A stretch of 64,000 bases of DNA from Io17-Chloro-G2 sp034420695 (GCA_034420695.1 DAOULB010000032.1:62001-126000); one strand, 5' to 3'. Shown: positions 8,894 to 17,800, numbered from the stretch's first letter. Made by a program: numbers and translations. Notes: generated by a model not told the origin, from the sequence alone.

Positions 8894-10225
8894 CTAGTCT
8901 CCCCCGGAAGCGCCTTGGGGCTGCAAGGATGGGGCCGTCAGGTACCGGGAAGAGTAACGGCGCTCCTTGATGGTGAATGCCGAGATGGCCGCCGGGAACA
9001 GCAGAGAGCCCACGATGGCGAAGGGGATGGTGTAGGAGCCGGTGAGGTCGTAGAGGAATCCCGCCAGCATGACGCTGGTGAAGCCGCCAACTTGGTGAAA
9101 GACGAAGGACACCCCGGATATAGTACCCAAGGCCCTGGTGCCGTAGACGTCTGCGGTCAGGGACGTGGTCAGGGGAGCGGTTGCAATCCAGGAGAACCCG
9201 GCGACGACGGCGAAAATCCAGAAGGCGGTGGCCCCCGGCAGGAAGGTGGGCACCACCAGCAGCAGGATGTAGCCGCAGCCGCGGGTGAAGTAGACCAAGG
9301 CCAGCAGGTTCTTACGCCCGAAGTAGTCAGACAGGATGCCCGCCCCGGTTGCGCCGATGGCGTTGAGGCCCATCATTACGCCGAAGATGGTGGCGGCGGT
9401 GGAGGGAGATATTCCCTTTTCTATGACGAAGGGAACGAAGTGCACCGACAGCAGGAACGTAGTAGCTCCGCACACGATGTAGGAGCCGGACATTTGCCAG
9501 ATGGGCAGTGACTTATAGCTTTGGGTCCAGCTATCGGTGTCGAGGGGACCCTGCAGTTGTTCCCTGCGGGCTTGGCCGCCGGCCTGGGGTTCGCCGTCTC
9601 CATCGGGGAGCAGGCCACGCTGAGCGGGGCTTTCGTGGATGAACATCCAACCCAATGGGATGCCCAGCACCAGCACGATTCCGCCCAAGGCTATCCAAGT
9701 GACCCGCCAACTGTCGGTGGCCTGCAGCAGGTACATGGCAAAGGGAACGAGGATGAGTCCTCCGGCTGACGCACCCCCGGCGGTAATCCCCACTACGGTT
9801 GCCCGCTTGCGGCGGAACCAGCGAGCGAGGATGGCCCCGGTGTTGGTTATGGACGACCCGCTGGCGGCGACGGAGGTTACCACTCCGAACATGAAGACCA
9901 GGAAGAGTATGTGGAAGGTCAGGCTCAGCAGGATGGTGGAGACACCGACCACTGCCAGACTGATGAGTACAGTGCTTCTGCCCCCGGTGCGGTCGACCAG
10001 CCGGCCCAGGAAAGGTTGGGTGAGCCCGTTCACCAGGAACCCCAGGGCGGCGGCAAAGGAGATAGCCCCCCGGCTCCATCCGAACTCTTCGGTCATGGGG
10101 AGTACGAAGATGCCGAAGGCGTTGCGTGCGCCCATGGTTATCAGGGCGATGAAGGTGCAAGCCGCGACGACGTACCAGCCGAAGTACAGGTTCGGGACGG
10201 CTTTAGCGGGGTTGGTCAAGGTCAA
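8894..10225 (-). CDS. MFS transporter, monocarboxylate/OFA-like
   Basis: A 443-residue major facilitator with 12 hydrophobic segments, opening with the FGWYVVAACTF helix typical of monocarboxylate porter and oxalate/formate antiporter (OFA) type members, and FGWSRGAISFA after helix 1. A long cytoplasmic loop rich in Gly, Arg and Gln at about residues 205-230 separates the two halves. It most likely imports a carboxylic acid. The start is a TTG directly after a vestige of a flavoprotein gene end (see the direct repeat at 10229-10268), implying it once followed a TcuA-like gene directly. The substrate cannot be told from sequence. Confidence 0.85.
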   Translation of the reverse strand: MTLTNPAKAVPNLYFGWYVVAACTFIALITMGARNAFGIFVLPMTEEFGWSRGAISFAAALGFLVNGLTQPFLGRLVDRTGGRSTVLISLAVVGVSTILLSLTFHILFLVFMFGVVTSVAASGSSITNTGAILARWFRRKRATVVGITAGGASAGGLILVPFAMYLLQATDSWRVTWIALGGIVLVLGIPLGWMFIHESPAQRGLLPDGDGEPQAGGQARREQLQGPLDTDSWTQSYKSLPIWQMSGSYIVCGATTFLLSVHFVPFVIEKGISPSTAATIFGVMMGLNAIGATGAGILSDYFGRKNLLALVYFTRGCGYILLLVVPTFLPGATAFWIFAVVAGFSWIATAPLTTSLTADVYGTRALGTISGVSFVFHQVGGFTSVMLAGFLYDLTGSYTIPFAIVGSLLFPAAISAFTIKERRYSSRYLTAPSLQPQGASGGD

Positions 10226-10228
10226 TCA

Positions 10229-10268
10229 GTCCTTCAGGGCCATGGCGCCTTGGCCGGCGGTGGCGGCG
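10229..10268. repeat. Direct repeat, left copy: vestigial 3' end of a flavoprotein gene
   Basis: These 40 bases match 11189-11228 at 36 of 40 positions, exactly 960 bases apart. On the minus strand both encode the sequence GQxAMALKD just before a stop, which is the true C-terminus of the flavoprotein gene at 11186-12709. The left copy is a relic. Confidence 0.75.
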
Positions 10269-10336
10269 GGCGGGAGTAGTTCAATGTCCATGATAGACTT
10301 TGCGGCCAAGGGAATCAAACAAAGGGGCTCATTAAT

Positions 10337-10693
10337 ATGGGTACTTTCAAGTGGCCGCTGAGGATTTCCAGCCTAGACGGCCAAAATGCTCGGGACTTAG
10401 AGGCGACGGTGGACACTGGTGCGGCCTACACTACGCTGCCCGCCCGCCTGCTGCGAGAGTTGGGTGTCGAGCCGGCGGGAAAGCGCAGGTTCTTGTTGGC
10501 GGACGAACGGAGGGTGGACATGGACTACGGGGAGGTTCGCGCGACTGTTGATGGTGAGAGTGTAACGACGCTGGTGATATTCGGGGAAGACGACGGTCCC
10601 CCACTGTTGGGAGCCTACACCCTTGAGGGACTGGCCCTGGCCGTGGATCTGGTGGAGCAGCGGTTGGTTCCCACCCACCTTATCTTGTACTAA
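10337..10693 (+). CDS. Retropepsin-like (clan AA) aspartic protease domain protein
   Basis: A 118-residue protein with the aspartic protease signature VDTGAAYTTLP (Asp at residue 27) in a single retropepsin-like domain, a mid-chain LLADER segment and a C-terminal LLGAYTLEGL flap and helix region. Such monomers act as dimers. It has paralogues at 44184-44546 and 54095-54454, with the same length and motif order (VDTGA, LADG/R, LLGATTLE). Substrates are unknown. AAGGGG lies 9 bases before the ATG. It sits inside the 960-bp segment bounded by the flavoprotein direct repeat. Confidence 0.8.
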   Translation: MGTFKWPLRISSLDGQNARDLEATVDTGAAYTTLPARLLRELGVEPAGKRRFLLADERRVDMDYGEVRATVDGESVTTLVIFGEDDGPPLLGAYTLEGLALAVDLVEQRLVPTHLILY

Positions 10694-10977
10694 ACGGAAG
10701 CGGAGGTGGCGGGTGCATTCGCCAGGGTCTTGAAGACTACCAGAAGGGCACCCTCACACGCTTTGCCAATTTCAGGCCCAAGTGGGTCAGCACAAATTGT
10801 GCGGTCTAGCGGTATGGATCTTTCACCGCCTTTGAAAGTCAATACCTCCATCTAGCCACTGTCATTCTATATTAGCTATACGCTACGTGGAATACGTGGA
10901 AGCGGAAATCACCTTGGCTGTGGTTTAGTAGACCAACACCTCTGAATCGATGGGTGGAAAGCGATCGCTCCTATGGC

Positions 10978-11178
10978 TCAAATTGTCTCGAATTCCAAGG
11001 CGGAGAGGTTTAGGGTTGAGGAGCGCTTGGATAGGTGGAGTATCTCTACTCCTACGACTTCATTCGCTTCATTGTAATCCAACACCACTCCCGACGAGAC
11101 TTCTTCGGACTCGACAATTGGCGAGGCGTCGAAACGGAGGTGCAGGGCGCCGGCATCTTTGTCTACATGCAGCTTCAA
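10978..11178 (-). CDS. DUF2283 family small protein
   Basis: A 66-residue protein starting at TTG (11178), 7 bases after the flavoprotein stop codon. The pattern HVDKDAGALHLRF, SPIVESEEVSxGVVLDYNEANEVVGVEIL is the signature of DUF2283 proteins. They are widespread, often paired with DUF4258 proteins in putative toxin-antitoxin-like loci; no DUF4258 gene is seen here. It lies in the 960-bp segment bounded by the flavoprotein direct repeat. Confidence 0.75.
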   Translation of the reverse strand: MKLHVDKDAGALHLRFDASPIVESEEVSSGVVLDYNEANEVVGVEILHLSKRSSTLNLSALEFETI

Positions 11179-11185
11179 AACCCTG

Positions 11186-12709
11186 CTAGTCCTTGAGGGC
11201 CATGGCGTCTTGGCCGGCGGTGGTGCCGGCAAGACGGCCGAAGACCATGCCCGCCGACAGGCCGGAGCCTCCGGGATAGTTGTGGTAAAAGAGGCCGCCG
11301 ACCATTTCTCCGGCGGCGTAGAGGCCGGGAATCGGTTCCTGGGAATTGGTTACCACGCGGCCCCGGTTGTCGATTTTGACGCCGCCGAAGGTGAAGGTTA
11401 TGCCGCAGGTTACGGCGTACCCCAGGTAGGGCGGGGTGTCAATGGTCTGGGCCCAGTTGGTCTTGGGAGGGGTGATTCCCACGGTGCCCCGCCCGTCCTT
11501 GACGGTGGGGTTGTAGGGCACTTCAGTCTGGACGGCGGCGTTGTACTCACTAATGGTCTGGGCCAGTCCTTGGGGGTCGATGTCCAGCCGGGAGGCCAGT
11601 TCTTCAATGGTATCGGCTTGGGCCATAGTCACTTGGGGTATGTGGTACTCGTCCCGCAGCAGGTGCTTGACCTTGTCGTCGAATATCTGGAAGGCCAAGC
11701 CTTGGGGCTGGCTGAGCAAGGCGCGTCCGTAGGTGACGTAGGTGTAGTTGCGGAAGTCGGCGCCCTCGTCGAGGAAGCGATTGCCTTCCAAGTTGACTAT
11801 CAGGCCAAAGGGGTAGGAATGCTTTTGGAACAACTCGGTGATGGTGCGGTCGCCGAAGGGTGGAGCGTTCATGTCCCAGGCCACAGCGTGGCAACTGCTC
11901 CAGTGCCCGTGGGCTTGGGCACCGGCCTCCAAGGCCATGCGGATGCCGTCGCCGGTGTTGTAGGGGATCCCCCGGACCTTGACCAGTTCCCAGCCGGGGC
12001 CGAGGTACCGGGAGCGCATCTCGGCGTTGGACTCGAAACCGCCGGCGGCAAGGACCACGGAGCGGGCTGGGATGTCCTCATAGCCCTCGGGTCCCAAGAC
12101 TTTCAGCCCGCAGACCCTGCCGCGCTGGTCCCGCAGGAGGCTGACGCCCTCGGTGGAGTAGCGCACCTCCACGCCGTCCCGCACCGCTGCATCGAACTGC
12201 TGGTCGGAAAGCCCTTTGCCGGCGCCCACGGCTTCCACCAGGAGGCCGCCCCAGAAGCGGTATTTGTCCCCGTCCCTGAAGGCTTGGCGGCCGAAGGACA
12301 GGACGAAACGCACTCCCTTTTCCTGGAGCCACTTCATGGTGGGGAAGGACTGGCTGACCAGAATCTGGGCCAGTTCGGGGTCGGACAGCCCTTGGGTGAC
12401 CCGCATCATGTCGTCGTAGAACTGACTTTCGGGGTAGCTACCCACGTCAACCGATGCTTCCTCGGTGGGAGACATGTCGGGAATCAGGGCCTTGATGTCT
12501 TCGATGCCGTTGAAGGCGAAGCGGATAATGCCGCCAGTGAAGTAGGTGTTGCCGCCCCGGAAGTATTCGGGGGCCTTCTCCACCACCAGCACAGAGCCGC
12601 AAATCTCCTTCGCGGCCAAGGCGGCGCTGAGGGCGGCGTTGCCGGCGCCGACTACAACTACGTCATAAGGTTCATTTTCACTACCGTTAGGGCCTTGGCC
12701 GTTGGGCAA
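11186..12709 (-). CDS. FAD-dependent dehydrogenase, fumarate reductase / TcuA-like
   Basis: A 507-residue flavoprotein of the succinate dehydrogenase/fumarate reductase flavoprotein group. The N-terminus has the FAD-binding VVVGAGNAALSAALAA (residues ~18-33) and the second strand ends in VVEKAPEYFRGGNT, the arrangement of tricarballylate dehydrogenase (TcuA/CobZ-like). The C-terminus has the FAD-closing GLYAAGEMVGG and NYPGGSGLSAGMVFGR. It probably oxidises a carboxylic acid or steroid-like substrate; the exact substrate is uncertain. A partial copy of its last codons upstream of the MFS gene suggests the two genes were once adjacent. Confidence 0.85.
   Translation of the reverse strand: MPNGQGPNGSENEPYDVVVVGAGNAALSAALAAKEICGSVLVVEKAPEYFRGGNTYFTGGIIRFAFNGIEDIKALIPDMSPTEEASVDVGSYPESQFYDDMMRVTQGLSDPELAQILVSQSFPTMKWLQEKGVRFVLSFGRQAFRDGDKYRFWGGLLVEAVGAGKGLSDQQFDAAVRDGVEVRYSTEGVSLLRDQRGRVCGLKVLGPEGYEDIPARSVVLAAGGFESNAEMRSRYLGPGWELVKVRGIPYNTGDGIRMALEAGAQAHGHWSSCHAVAWDMNAPPFGDRTITELFQKHSYPFGLIVNLEGNRFLDEGADFRNYTYVTYGRALLSQPQGLAFQIFDDKVKHLLRDEYHIPQVTMAQADTIEELASRLDIDPQGLAQTISEYNAAVQTEVPYNPTVKDGRGTVGITPPKTNWAQTIDTPPYLGYAVTCGITFTFGGVKIDNRGRVVTNSQEPIPGLYAAGEMVGGLFYHNYPGGSGLSAGMVFGRLAGTTAGQDAMALKD
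11189..11228. repeat. Direct repeat, right copy: genuine 3' end of the flavoprotein gene
   Basis: Functional partner of the vestige at 10229-10268 (36 of 40 bases identical). The pair bounds a 960-bp unit carrying the retropepsin and DUF2283 genes. Confidence 0.75.
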
Positions 12710-12988
12710 GCTGCACCTCCGCGCAAGCGCCGGAATCTAGGCCTCGTCCGACGGTACAGAGCATCATAAACCCTTGGAGCCTGTCACTCAATAAAGACGT
12801 CACTCAATTGAGATCAGGAGGCCTGCTATATTCCCGGCTTGAGAGGGAACGGCGAAGGGGAGGGCAACCGGACGCAACTTGCCCGCGAAACGTCGTCATA
12901 TTAAGATAGCGCAAATCCGGGGGCCAGCAGGGTCCACCCAGAATTAACCCAGAGTCAACGCAGAGTCCGCAGGGAGAACTTAGCCGAT

Positions 12989-13960
12989 ATGAAAGCAGCG
13001 AGGCTGACCAGCCCAAAGCACTTCGAGTTCATGGAAGTCGAAACTCCCACTGCCGCCGAAGGGCAGTGCCTCATCAAGATTGAAAGGGTTTCGGTCTGCG
13101 GCAGCGACATCCGCCACACCTACGGCCCGACGCTTCCCGAGGAGCGTTACCCGATGAACTACGGCTGCCCCTGCCACGAGGTTGCCGGGGTGGTGGCGGA
13201 GAGCAGGACCGACGAATTCAAGGAGGGCCAGCGGATCATAGTGGTGCCGGGGGCCGGCTTGGGCGGGCTTAACGAGTACATCGTATCGGGGCCGGAGCGC
13301 ATGGCCCTGCTTCCCGACGAGGGTCCGCTGGACGAGTGGGTGTTGTGCCAGCCTTCGGGAACGGTGCTGTTCTCCTGCCAGCAGATGCCCAACCTGCTGG
13401 GCAAGACAGTGGCGGTCATCGGCCAAGGCAGCATCGGGCTGAGCTTCACCATGCTTACCTCCCGGATGGGGGCCCGCAGCGTCATCGGCATTGACCTGCT
13501 GGACTACAGACTGCAGAAGTCGCTGGATTTCGGCGCAACTCACACGGTGAACCCCAGCCAAGTGGAAGTGGGGGCCGCGGTGGAGGAGATAACCCAGGGG
13601 CTGGGGGCCGACGTAGTGGTGGAGGCAGCCGGTTACCCCGACACCATCAACATGTCCCTGCGGATAGTGAGACAGTTCGGCACGATAATCATCTTCGGGA
13701 TTCCCAGCGACGCCTTCATCCCCATAGAGCACCACTGGCTGATGGACAAACAGGCCCGCATCATCCCTACCACCGGCGCCCGCAGCGGCGATGCAATCAG
13801 CCACATCCGGGAAATCGTGGGGCTGCGCCAGCGGGGCTGGTGCGACCCGGGCCAGTTGCTGACCCACCGCATGGGGTTTTCCGAGGTGCAGACTGCCTAC
13901 GACATGTACGAGCAGCAGCAGGACAATATCATCAAAGTGGTGATGGACATCAACAAATAG
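12989..13960 (+). CDS. Zinc-type medium-chain alcohol dehydrogenase
   Basis: A 323-residue MDR-family oxidoreductase. Catalytic-zinc ligands are Cys37 (VCGSD) and the 62-64 CHE motif, where the family usually has GHE. The structural-zinc four-cysteine lobe is absent, as in sorbitol/threonine dehydrogenase-like subgroups. The nucleotide-binding fold shows VAVIGQGSIGLSF near residue 140 and an acidic IDLLDYR strand end, favouring NAD over NADP. Substrate is unknown. GGGAG lies upstream of the ATG. It is divergent from the flavoprotein gene across a 279-base spacer with no clear operator. Confidence 0.85.
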   Translation: MKAARLTSPKHFEFMEVETPTAAEGQCLIKIERVSVCGSDIRHTYGPTLPEERYPMNYGCPCHEVAGVVAESRTDEFKEGQRIIVVPGAGLGGLNEYIVSGPERMALLPDEGPLDEWVLCQPSGTVLFSCQQMPNLLGKTVAVIGQGSIGLSFTMLTSRMGARSVIGIDLLDYRLQKSLDFGATHTVNPSQVEVGAAVEEITQGLGADVVVEAAGYPDTINMSLRIVRQFGTIIIFGIPSDAFIPIEHHWLMDKQARIIPTTGARSGDAISHIREIVGLRQRGWCDPGQLLTHRMGFSEVQTAYDMYEQQQDNIIKVVMDINK

Positions 13961-14063
13961 CTTTCCCGGCTGATTGCGCTCTGGCCGGCTTAATGGTCCC
14001 GGCCGGAGTGGCTCCAAGCGCCGTGCGGAGTGTGCTAGTGTGGAACCAGCCGTTGAGATAAGA

Positions 14064-14975
14064 ATGGTGCGGGACAATCTGTCCCTTTCGGCTTCTCTCT
14101 TGAGGGCGGCCCGCGACGGCCTGATTACCTCTTCCCACTTGCTGTCGGACCCTCAGCTCCGGAACCTCAACCCGGCCACGGTGCGCAGCATCGGCGACGA
14201 ACTGGTGCCCACTCCCGTGCCCCGTCCGACCAGGGCGGACATGGAACGGCGGATGAACAACCAGGCCCGGTCTTCATTTGCTTTTGCCGTGTTGCAGGCC
14301 CAGATGACGTTGCAGCAGGTCTTTCCCACGTCACCCCTTCAAGAGCCGGACCCGGACTTGAGGGCTGCCCGGTGCGTCATACTCCTGTTGGAAGCCAGCC
14401 TGCGGGGAAGCCTGCTCAACCCGGTGTGGGACTGCCCCCCGGCATACCGGGAGTCCTTCGAGGTGTCGCCGGTTTCATTTGTATTGGACGCCACGGGGAT
14501 TGACGGCCAGCCAGTGGCTTGGGAGCAGTTCGGCGGGTTGGAGAAATTCGTGGCCTTGCTGGGATACTGCGCCGACTGGGTGGAACCGTGGGCCGCCTCG
14601 GCGGCTGGGCAGCCGCGGACCGTGATGACGGTAGAGCCGCTGGAACAGGGCACGCCTTGGCGGGCCACGCGGGAGAAGGGTAAGCTGGAGACGGGCACTT
14701 ATGGGAGTGGTGTGGCGGAGACGGGACCACAGACCTTGGCCCGCCAGGCCGCCGACCCGGTGGCCAATTTCGTCGAAAGCAGGTGCTACGTAGGAGTGGA
14801 TGCCCAATGCCCGGCAAGTTCGTTGTACAAGGAATACCGGGACTGGTGCGATGAGACCGGAAGGCAGTCGCTGCCCCAGCGGAGCTTCGGGATGGGGTTG
14901 ACCAAGCTGGGGTTCCAGAGGCGGCGGCGGGCCCAGGGATACCACTGGTGGCAGGGCATAACCTTGGCGAAGTGA
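14064..14975 (+). CDS. Protein with phage/plasmid primase-type C-terminal domain
   Basis: About 303 residues if started at the ATG at 14064; an in-frame start at 13974 is also open. The last ~75 residues (VANFVESRCY, LYKEYRDWCDETG, LPQRSFGMGLTKLGF, GYHWWQGI) match the winged-helix domain found at the C-terminus of P4/D5-type phage primase-helicases. The N-terminal 200 residues lack any primase or AAA motif and are not recognised, so this is either a remnant of a mobile-element primase or a host DNA-binding protein with a borrowed domain. It follows the alcohol dehydrogenase and precedes MmgE/PrpD. Confidence 0.6.
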   Translation: MVRDNLSLSASLLRAARDGLITSSHLLSDPQLRNLNPATVRSIGDELVPTPVPRPTRADMERRMNNQARSSFAFAVLQAQMTLQQVFPTSPLQEPDPDLRAARCVILLLEASLRGSLLNPVWDCPPAYRESFEVSPVSFVLDATGIDGQPVAWEQFGGLEKFVALLGYCADWVEPWAASAAGQPRTVMTVEPLEQGTPWRATREKGKLETGTYGSGVAETGPQTLARQAADPVANFVESRCYVGVDAQCPASSLYKEYRDWCDETGRQSLPQRSFGMGLTKLGFQRRRRAQGYHWWQGITLAK

Positions 14976-15070
14976 ACTAGGAGCGGTTGCCGCCGGAGTC
15001 CCTGCCGGGTGCGGCGGATCTCACGGGTCCCAGCTTATCCACCCGTACCGGGTGGATCTTCCGGCGGCTC

Positions 15071-15226
15071 TCAACAACCGGGCTGGCCCGGTCGGCCGCA
15101 GCATCCTTTCAGGTGCCTGACCTTGTGGAGGTTGTTGGAATAGAACAATGCGGCTTTGCGCCGCAGCGGCATGACCTGCCACAGGTTTATGATGGCCTGC
15201 GGTACCTTCCCGAGCAATGATATCAT
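15071..15226 (-). CDS. Small hypothetical protein with CCGxxGxPGC tail
   Basis: A 51-residue ORF from the ATG at 15226. It is basic, with an amphipathic start, and ends in KVRHLKGCCGRPGQPGC, a compact three-cysteine tail that looks conserved rather than random. I believe similar short proteins with this ending occur in Chloroflexota, but cannot check. There is no strong ribosome binding site. It is divergent from MmgE/PrpD. Confidence 0.4.
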   Translation of the reverse strand: MISLLGKVPQAIINLWQVMPLRRKAALFYSNNLHKVRHLKGCCGRPGQPGC

Positions 15227-15275
15227 CGCTTTTTCCAAGCTCAACAATATCACAAACGCGCCAGAGGAGGCAGTC

Positions 15276-16631
15276 ATGTCCGGAGACTACCTTGACCAAC
15301 TAGCCAGGTTTGTGGTGGAAACCCGGCTGGAGGACTTGGAGCAATCCACAATGGCAGCCGCCAAGAATGTTGTGCTGGACACTTTGGGGGCAATGCTGGC
15401 CGGGAGCCGCCAGCCGGAGAACGCCAACTTGGCCGGGCTGGTCGAGGGAATGGGGCAGGGGGGCAGGTCGACCCTGATGGGGCGAGCCGGGAAGACCCAA
15501 GCCACGTTCGCGGCCTTGGCCAACGCGACGGCCGGAGTGTCCCTGGAAGTGGATGAGGGTACGCGTTTGGGCGGGGGACATCCCTCGATTCACGTTACAC
15601 CGGCGGCCTTGGCGGTGGCAGAAGAGCAGGGCAAGTCCGGCAAGGAGATGCTGGAAAGCGTGATTGTCGGCTATGAGTTAGTGTCGCGGATCGGAGGGGC
15701 CACCACTCCGAAGCCGGAGATACACTCCCACGGCACTTGGGGGACTATAGGAGCGGCGGCGGCAACCGCCAGGCTCCTGGGGTTTGACGCCGATGAGACC
15801 CGGAACGTCATCAGCATGGCGGCTTCCATGAGTCCCGCCAATACTTGGACACCGTGCTTCGAGGGCGCCACCATACGCAACCTGTACCCAGGGCGATCCA
15901 ACTTCCAGGGAATCTTGGCGGCGCAGCTAAGCCGTTGCGGGTTCACCGGCCTCCAAGATGGGCCCTCCGACCTCTACAGGTCGGTATTGGGCGCGGGGTT
16001 CGACCCGGAGGCGGTGGTTGACGGGTTGGGACAGACGGGGAGTTATCGCATCGAGCAGAACTATTTCAAGTTTCATGCTTGCTGCTGGTACAACCACCCG
16101 GTGCTGGACGCGGTGCAAAGCTTGGTGGGGAGCAACGAGTTCGATGCCGGGCAGGTGGCGGGGATAGAAATCAAGGCTCCGGCCATGGCCCTGACCATGA
16201 CCAACGCGGAGCCGGCCAACATGCTGTCGGCCAAGTTCTCCATACCCTACGCAGTTTCCGCGGCCATAGTCCAGGGAGACACCGGCGTCCAGGCATTCCG
16301 GCCGGACCGGGTGGCCGACCCGCATGTGCAATCTCTGGCCCGACTGGTCAGCATTGAAGCGGACCCACGGATGGACCTGCGCCGCTACGACTATCCCACG
16401 GCGAGGGTGACGGTGACCTTGGAGGACGGACGGGTCCTCAACGAGGACGTGGCCGCCCACCGGGGCGACTTCCGCAATCCGGCGTCCCAAACCGAATTGG
16501 AAGGGAAGTTCATGTCCTTGGCCGAGGGGGTTATCGGGCGGGAGAAGGCGGAGTCGGTGATTGAGGCCGCGGGGAGGCTGGACACTCTGAAGACGGTCGC
16601 AGAACTGACGGACCTGCTGACCGGCGGCTAG
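15276..16631 (+). CDS. MmgE/PrpD family protein
   Basis: A 451-residue protein of the 2-methylcitrate dehydratase (PrpD) / MmgE / cis-aconitate decarboxylase family. The start at 15276 is fixed by GGAGG just upstream; longer in-frame starts would lack it. Family marks include the all-helical N-terminal region with LDTLGAMLAGSRQPE, the GHPSIHV and HSHGTWGTIGAAAATARLLG segments, and YRIEQNYFKFHACCWYNHP, which holds the substrate-pocket Lys and His. In SAR202-like genomes such proteins are probably dehydratases or racemase-like enzymes of carboxylic acids rather than strict PrpD. It overlaps the convergent yhhQ end by 4 bases. Confidence 0.88.
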   Translation: MSGDYLDQLARFVVETRLEDLEQSTMAAAKNVVLDTLGAMLAGSRQPENANLAGLVEGMGQGGRSTLMGRAGKTQATFAALANATAGVSLEVDEGTRLGGGHPSIHVTPAALAVAEEQGKSGKEMLESVIVGYELVSRIGGATTPKPEIHSHGTWGTIGAAAATARLLGFDADETRNVISMAASMSPANTWTPCFEGATIRNLYPGRSNFQGILAAQLSRCGFTGLQDGPSDLYRSVLGAGFDPEAVVDGLGQTGSYRIEQNYFKFHACCWYNHPVLDAVQSLVGSNEFDAGQVAGIEIKAPAMALTMTNAEPANMLSAKFSIPYAVSAAIVQGDTGVQAFRPDRVADPHVQSLARLVSIEADPRMDLRRYDYPTARVTVTLEDGRVLNEDVAAHRGDFRNPASQTELEGKFMSLAEGVIGREKAESVIEAAGRLDTLKTVAELTDLLTGG

Positions 16632-17335
16632 GCGAAGATTGCCAGGGGATTGAGGGAGCGGGGAGCGTCGTACACGTCCATCTGCTCCCGTTTCTTCAAC
16701 TGGGTCACTACCAAGTAGGTCATGGGGGTGGCCAGGGCTTCGTAAATGGTCTTGGACCACCACAGGATGAGGGCGGTCCTGAACAACTGGTCCAAGGTCA
16801 GGCCGGCGCCAAGGCCGAAGGCGATGAATACAAAGACGAAGGAATCGAACCCTTGGCCGACGGCGGTGGAGCTGATGGTCCGGAGCCAGAGGAACCGCCC
16901 GGAGGTTAGCAGCTTCAGCCAGGCAAGCCATGCCGAGTTGGTGAATTCCCCTACCAAGTAAGCGGCGAAGGAACCCAGCACCACCCAGCGCACCTGTCCA
17001 AGAATGGCCTCGTAGGCCTCTTGATCTCCCCAGAACACCACGGGCGGAATGATACCGCCCAGCCACAGCATCAGCACCAACAGGGCGTTGCAAGCGAAGC
17101 CCAGCCAGATGACACCCCGGGCCACCCTGAAGCCGTAAACCTCGGTGAGCACGTCGCCCAGAATATAGCTGATGGGAAAGACCACGATGGCGGCAGGCAG
17201 GAACACCAGGTCGCTGCCGAGGAACTGGAAGGGCAGGGTGCCAATGTGGATGAGCTTTACGGCGATGATGTTGGAGGTGAGCAGCACCGTAATGAAGCCG
17301 GCCACCACCACCACGAAAGTGCCGGAGAACTTCAT
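16628..17335 (-). CDS. yhhQ: Queuosine precursor transporter
   Basis: A 235-residue integral membrane protein with six or seven hydrophobic helices of the VUT/YhhQ family, which imports queuosine precursors such as preQ0 and preQ1. Typical stretches are LTSNIIAVKL in helix 1, PISYILGDVLTEVYGF, and the late helix STAVGQGFDSFVFVFIAF with its conserved Asp. It begins 3 bases after queF stops, so the two form one operon that links uptake and reduction of the same 7-deazaguanine pathway. Confidence 0.9.
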   Translation of the reverse strand: MKFSGTFVVVVAGFITVLLTSNIIAVKLIHIGTLPFQFLGSDLVFLPAAIVVFPISYILGDVLTEVYGFRVARGVIWLGFACNALLVLMLWLGGIIPPVVFWGDQEAYEAILGQVRWVVLGSFAAYLVGEFTNSAWLAWLKLLTSGRFLWLRTISSTAVGQGFDSFVFVFIAFGLGAGLTLDQLFRTALILWWSKTIYEALATPMTYLVVTQLKKREQMDVYDAPRSLNPLAIFA

Positions 17336-17338
17336 GGA

Positions 17339-17767
17339 CTATGCTTCGGTCTGAGGGTAGCTTACGGAGACGACGGTGTGGATGCCGCCCCGCACCCGGT
17401 AGTCGAGGGTGACCTTCATGCTGCGGGGGCGGCACAGGCCCACCAGGTCCTTGAGGATGCGGTTGGCGGCGTGCTCCTGCACTATGCCGACGTCCCGGTA
17501 GGACATGAGGTAGTACTTCAGCGACTTCAACTCGATGCAGGACCGGTCAGGCACGTAGGCAATCTCTAAGGTCCCGTAGTCGGGGAGCCCGGTCCACGGG
17601 CAGACGGCGGTGAACTCGTCGGTATCGAGCCGCACTTGGGCGTCCTGTTGAGGGTAGTCGTACTGGAAGGCCAGCAAGCAACCGGGGTCAATAGAGGCCT
17701 CGTCCCTGACCTCCACCCGGTGGTCCAGGCTTTCGTATTTGTCCTTGAGTTCGGGTATGGTAGCCAT
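17339..17767 (-). CDS. queF: NADPH-dependent 7-cyano-7-deazaguanine reductase
   Basis: A 142-residue type I QueF that reduces the nitrile of preQ0 to the amine preQ1 in queuosine synthesis. Catalytic Cys56 forms the thioimide in FTAVCPWTG, Asp63 follows in LPDYGT, and the NADPH-binding motif ELKSLKYYLMSYRD with Glu79 is present; Glu98-His99 complete the substrate pocket. A GGAGG lies upstream of the ATG. First gene of the queF-yhhQ operon; an inverted repeat is present in its leader region. Confidence 0.95.
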   Translation of the reverse strand: MATIPELKDKYESLDHRVEVRDEASIDPGCLLAFQYDYPQQDAQVRLDTDEFTAVCPWTGLPDYGTLEIAYVPDRSCIELKSLKYYLMSYRDVGIVQEHAANRILKDLVGLCRPRSMKVTLDYRVRGGIHTVVSVSYPQTEA

Positions 17768-17800
17768 TCGGGTCCTCCTGGGTTGGGAAGGAGCAAACGC

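Noticed and set aside
10692..10853. 53-codon minus-strand ORF after the retropepsin gene
   Set aside because: No ribosome binding site and no resemblance to a DUF4258 partner for the DUF2283 gene.
11159..12769. 536-codon plus-strand frame over the flavoprotein
   Set aside because: Antisense to a clear FAD-binding protein; no ribosome binding site or domain.
16840..16870. tRNA-like GAATCGAACCC
   Set aside because: Lies inside the yhhQ coding region and no acceptor or anticodon stems can be folded around it.
15927..17435. 502-codon minus-strand frame over MmgE/PrpD and yhhQ
   Set aside because: Runs across two genes with strong family matches in other frames; Arg/Pro/His-rich noise typical of GC-rich DNA.
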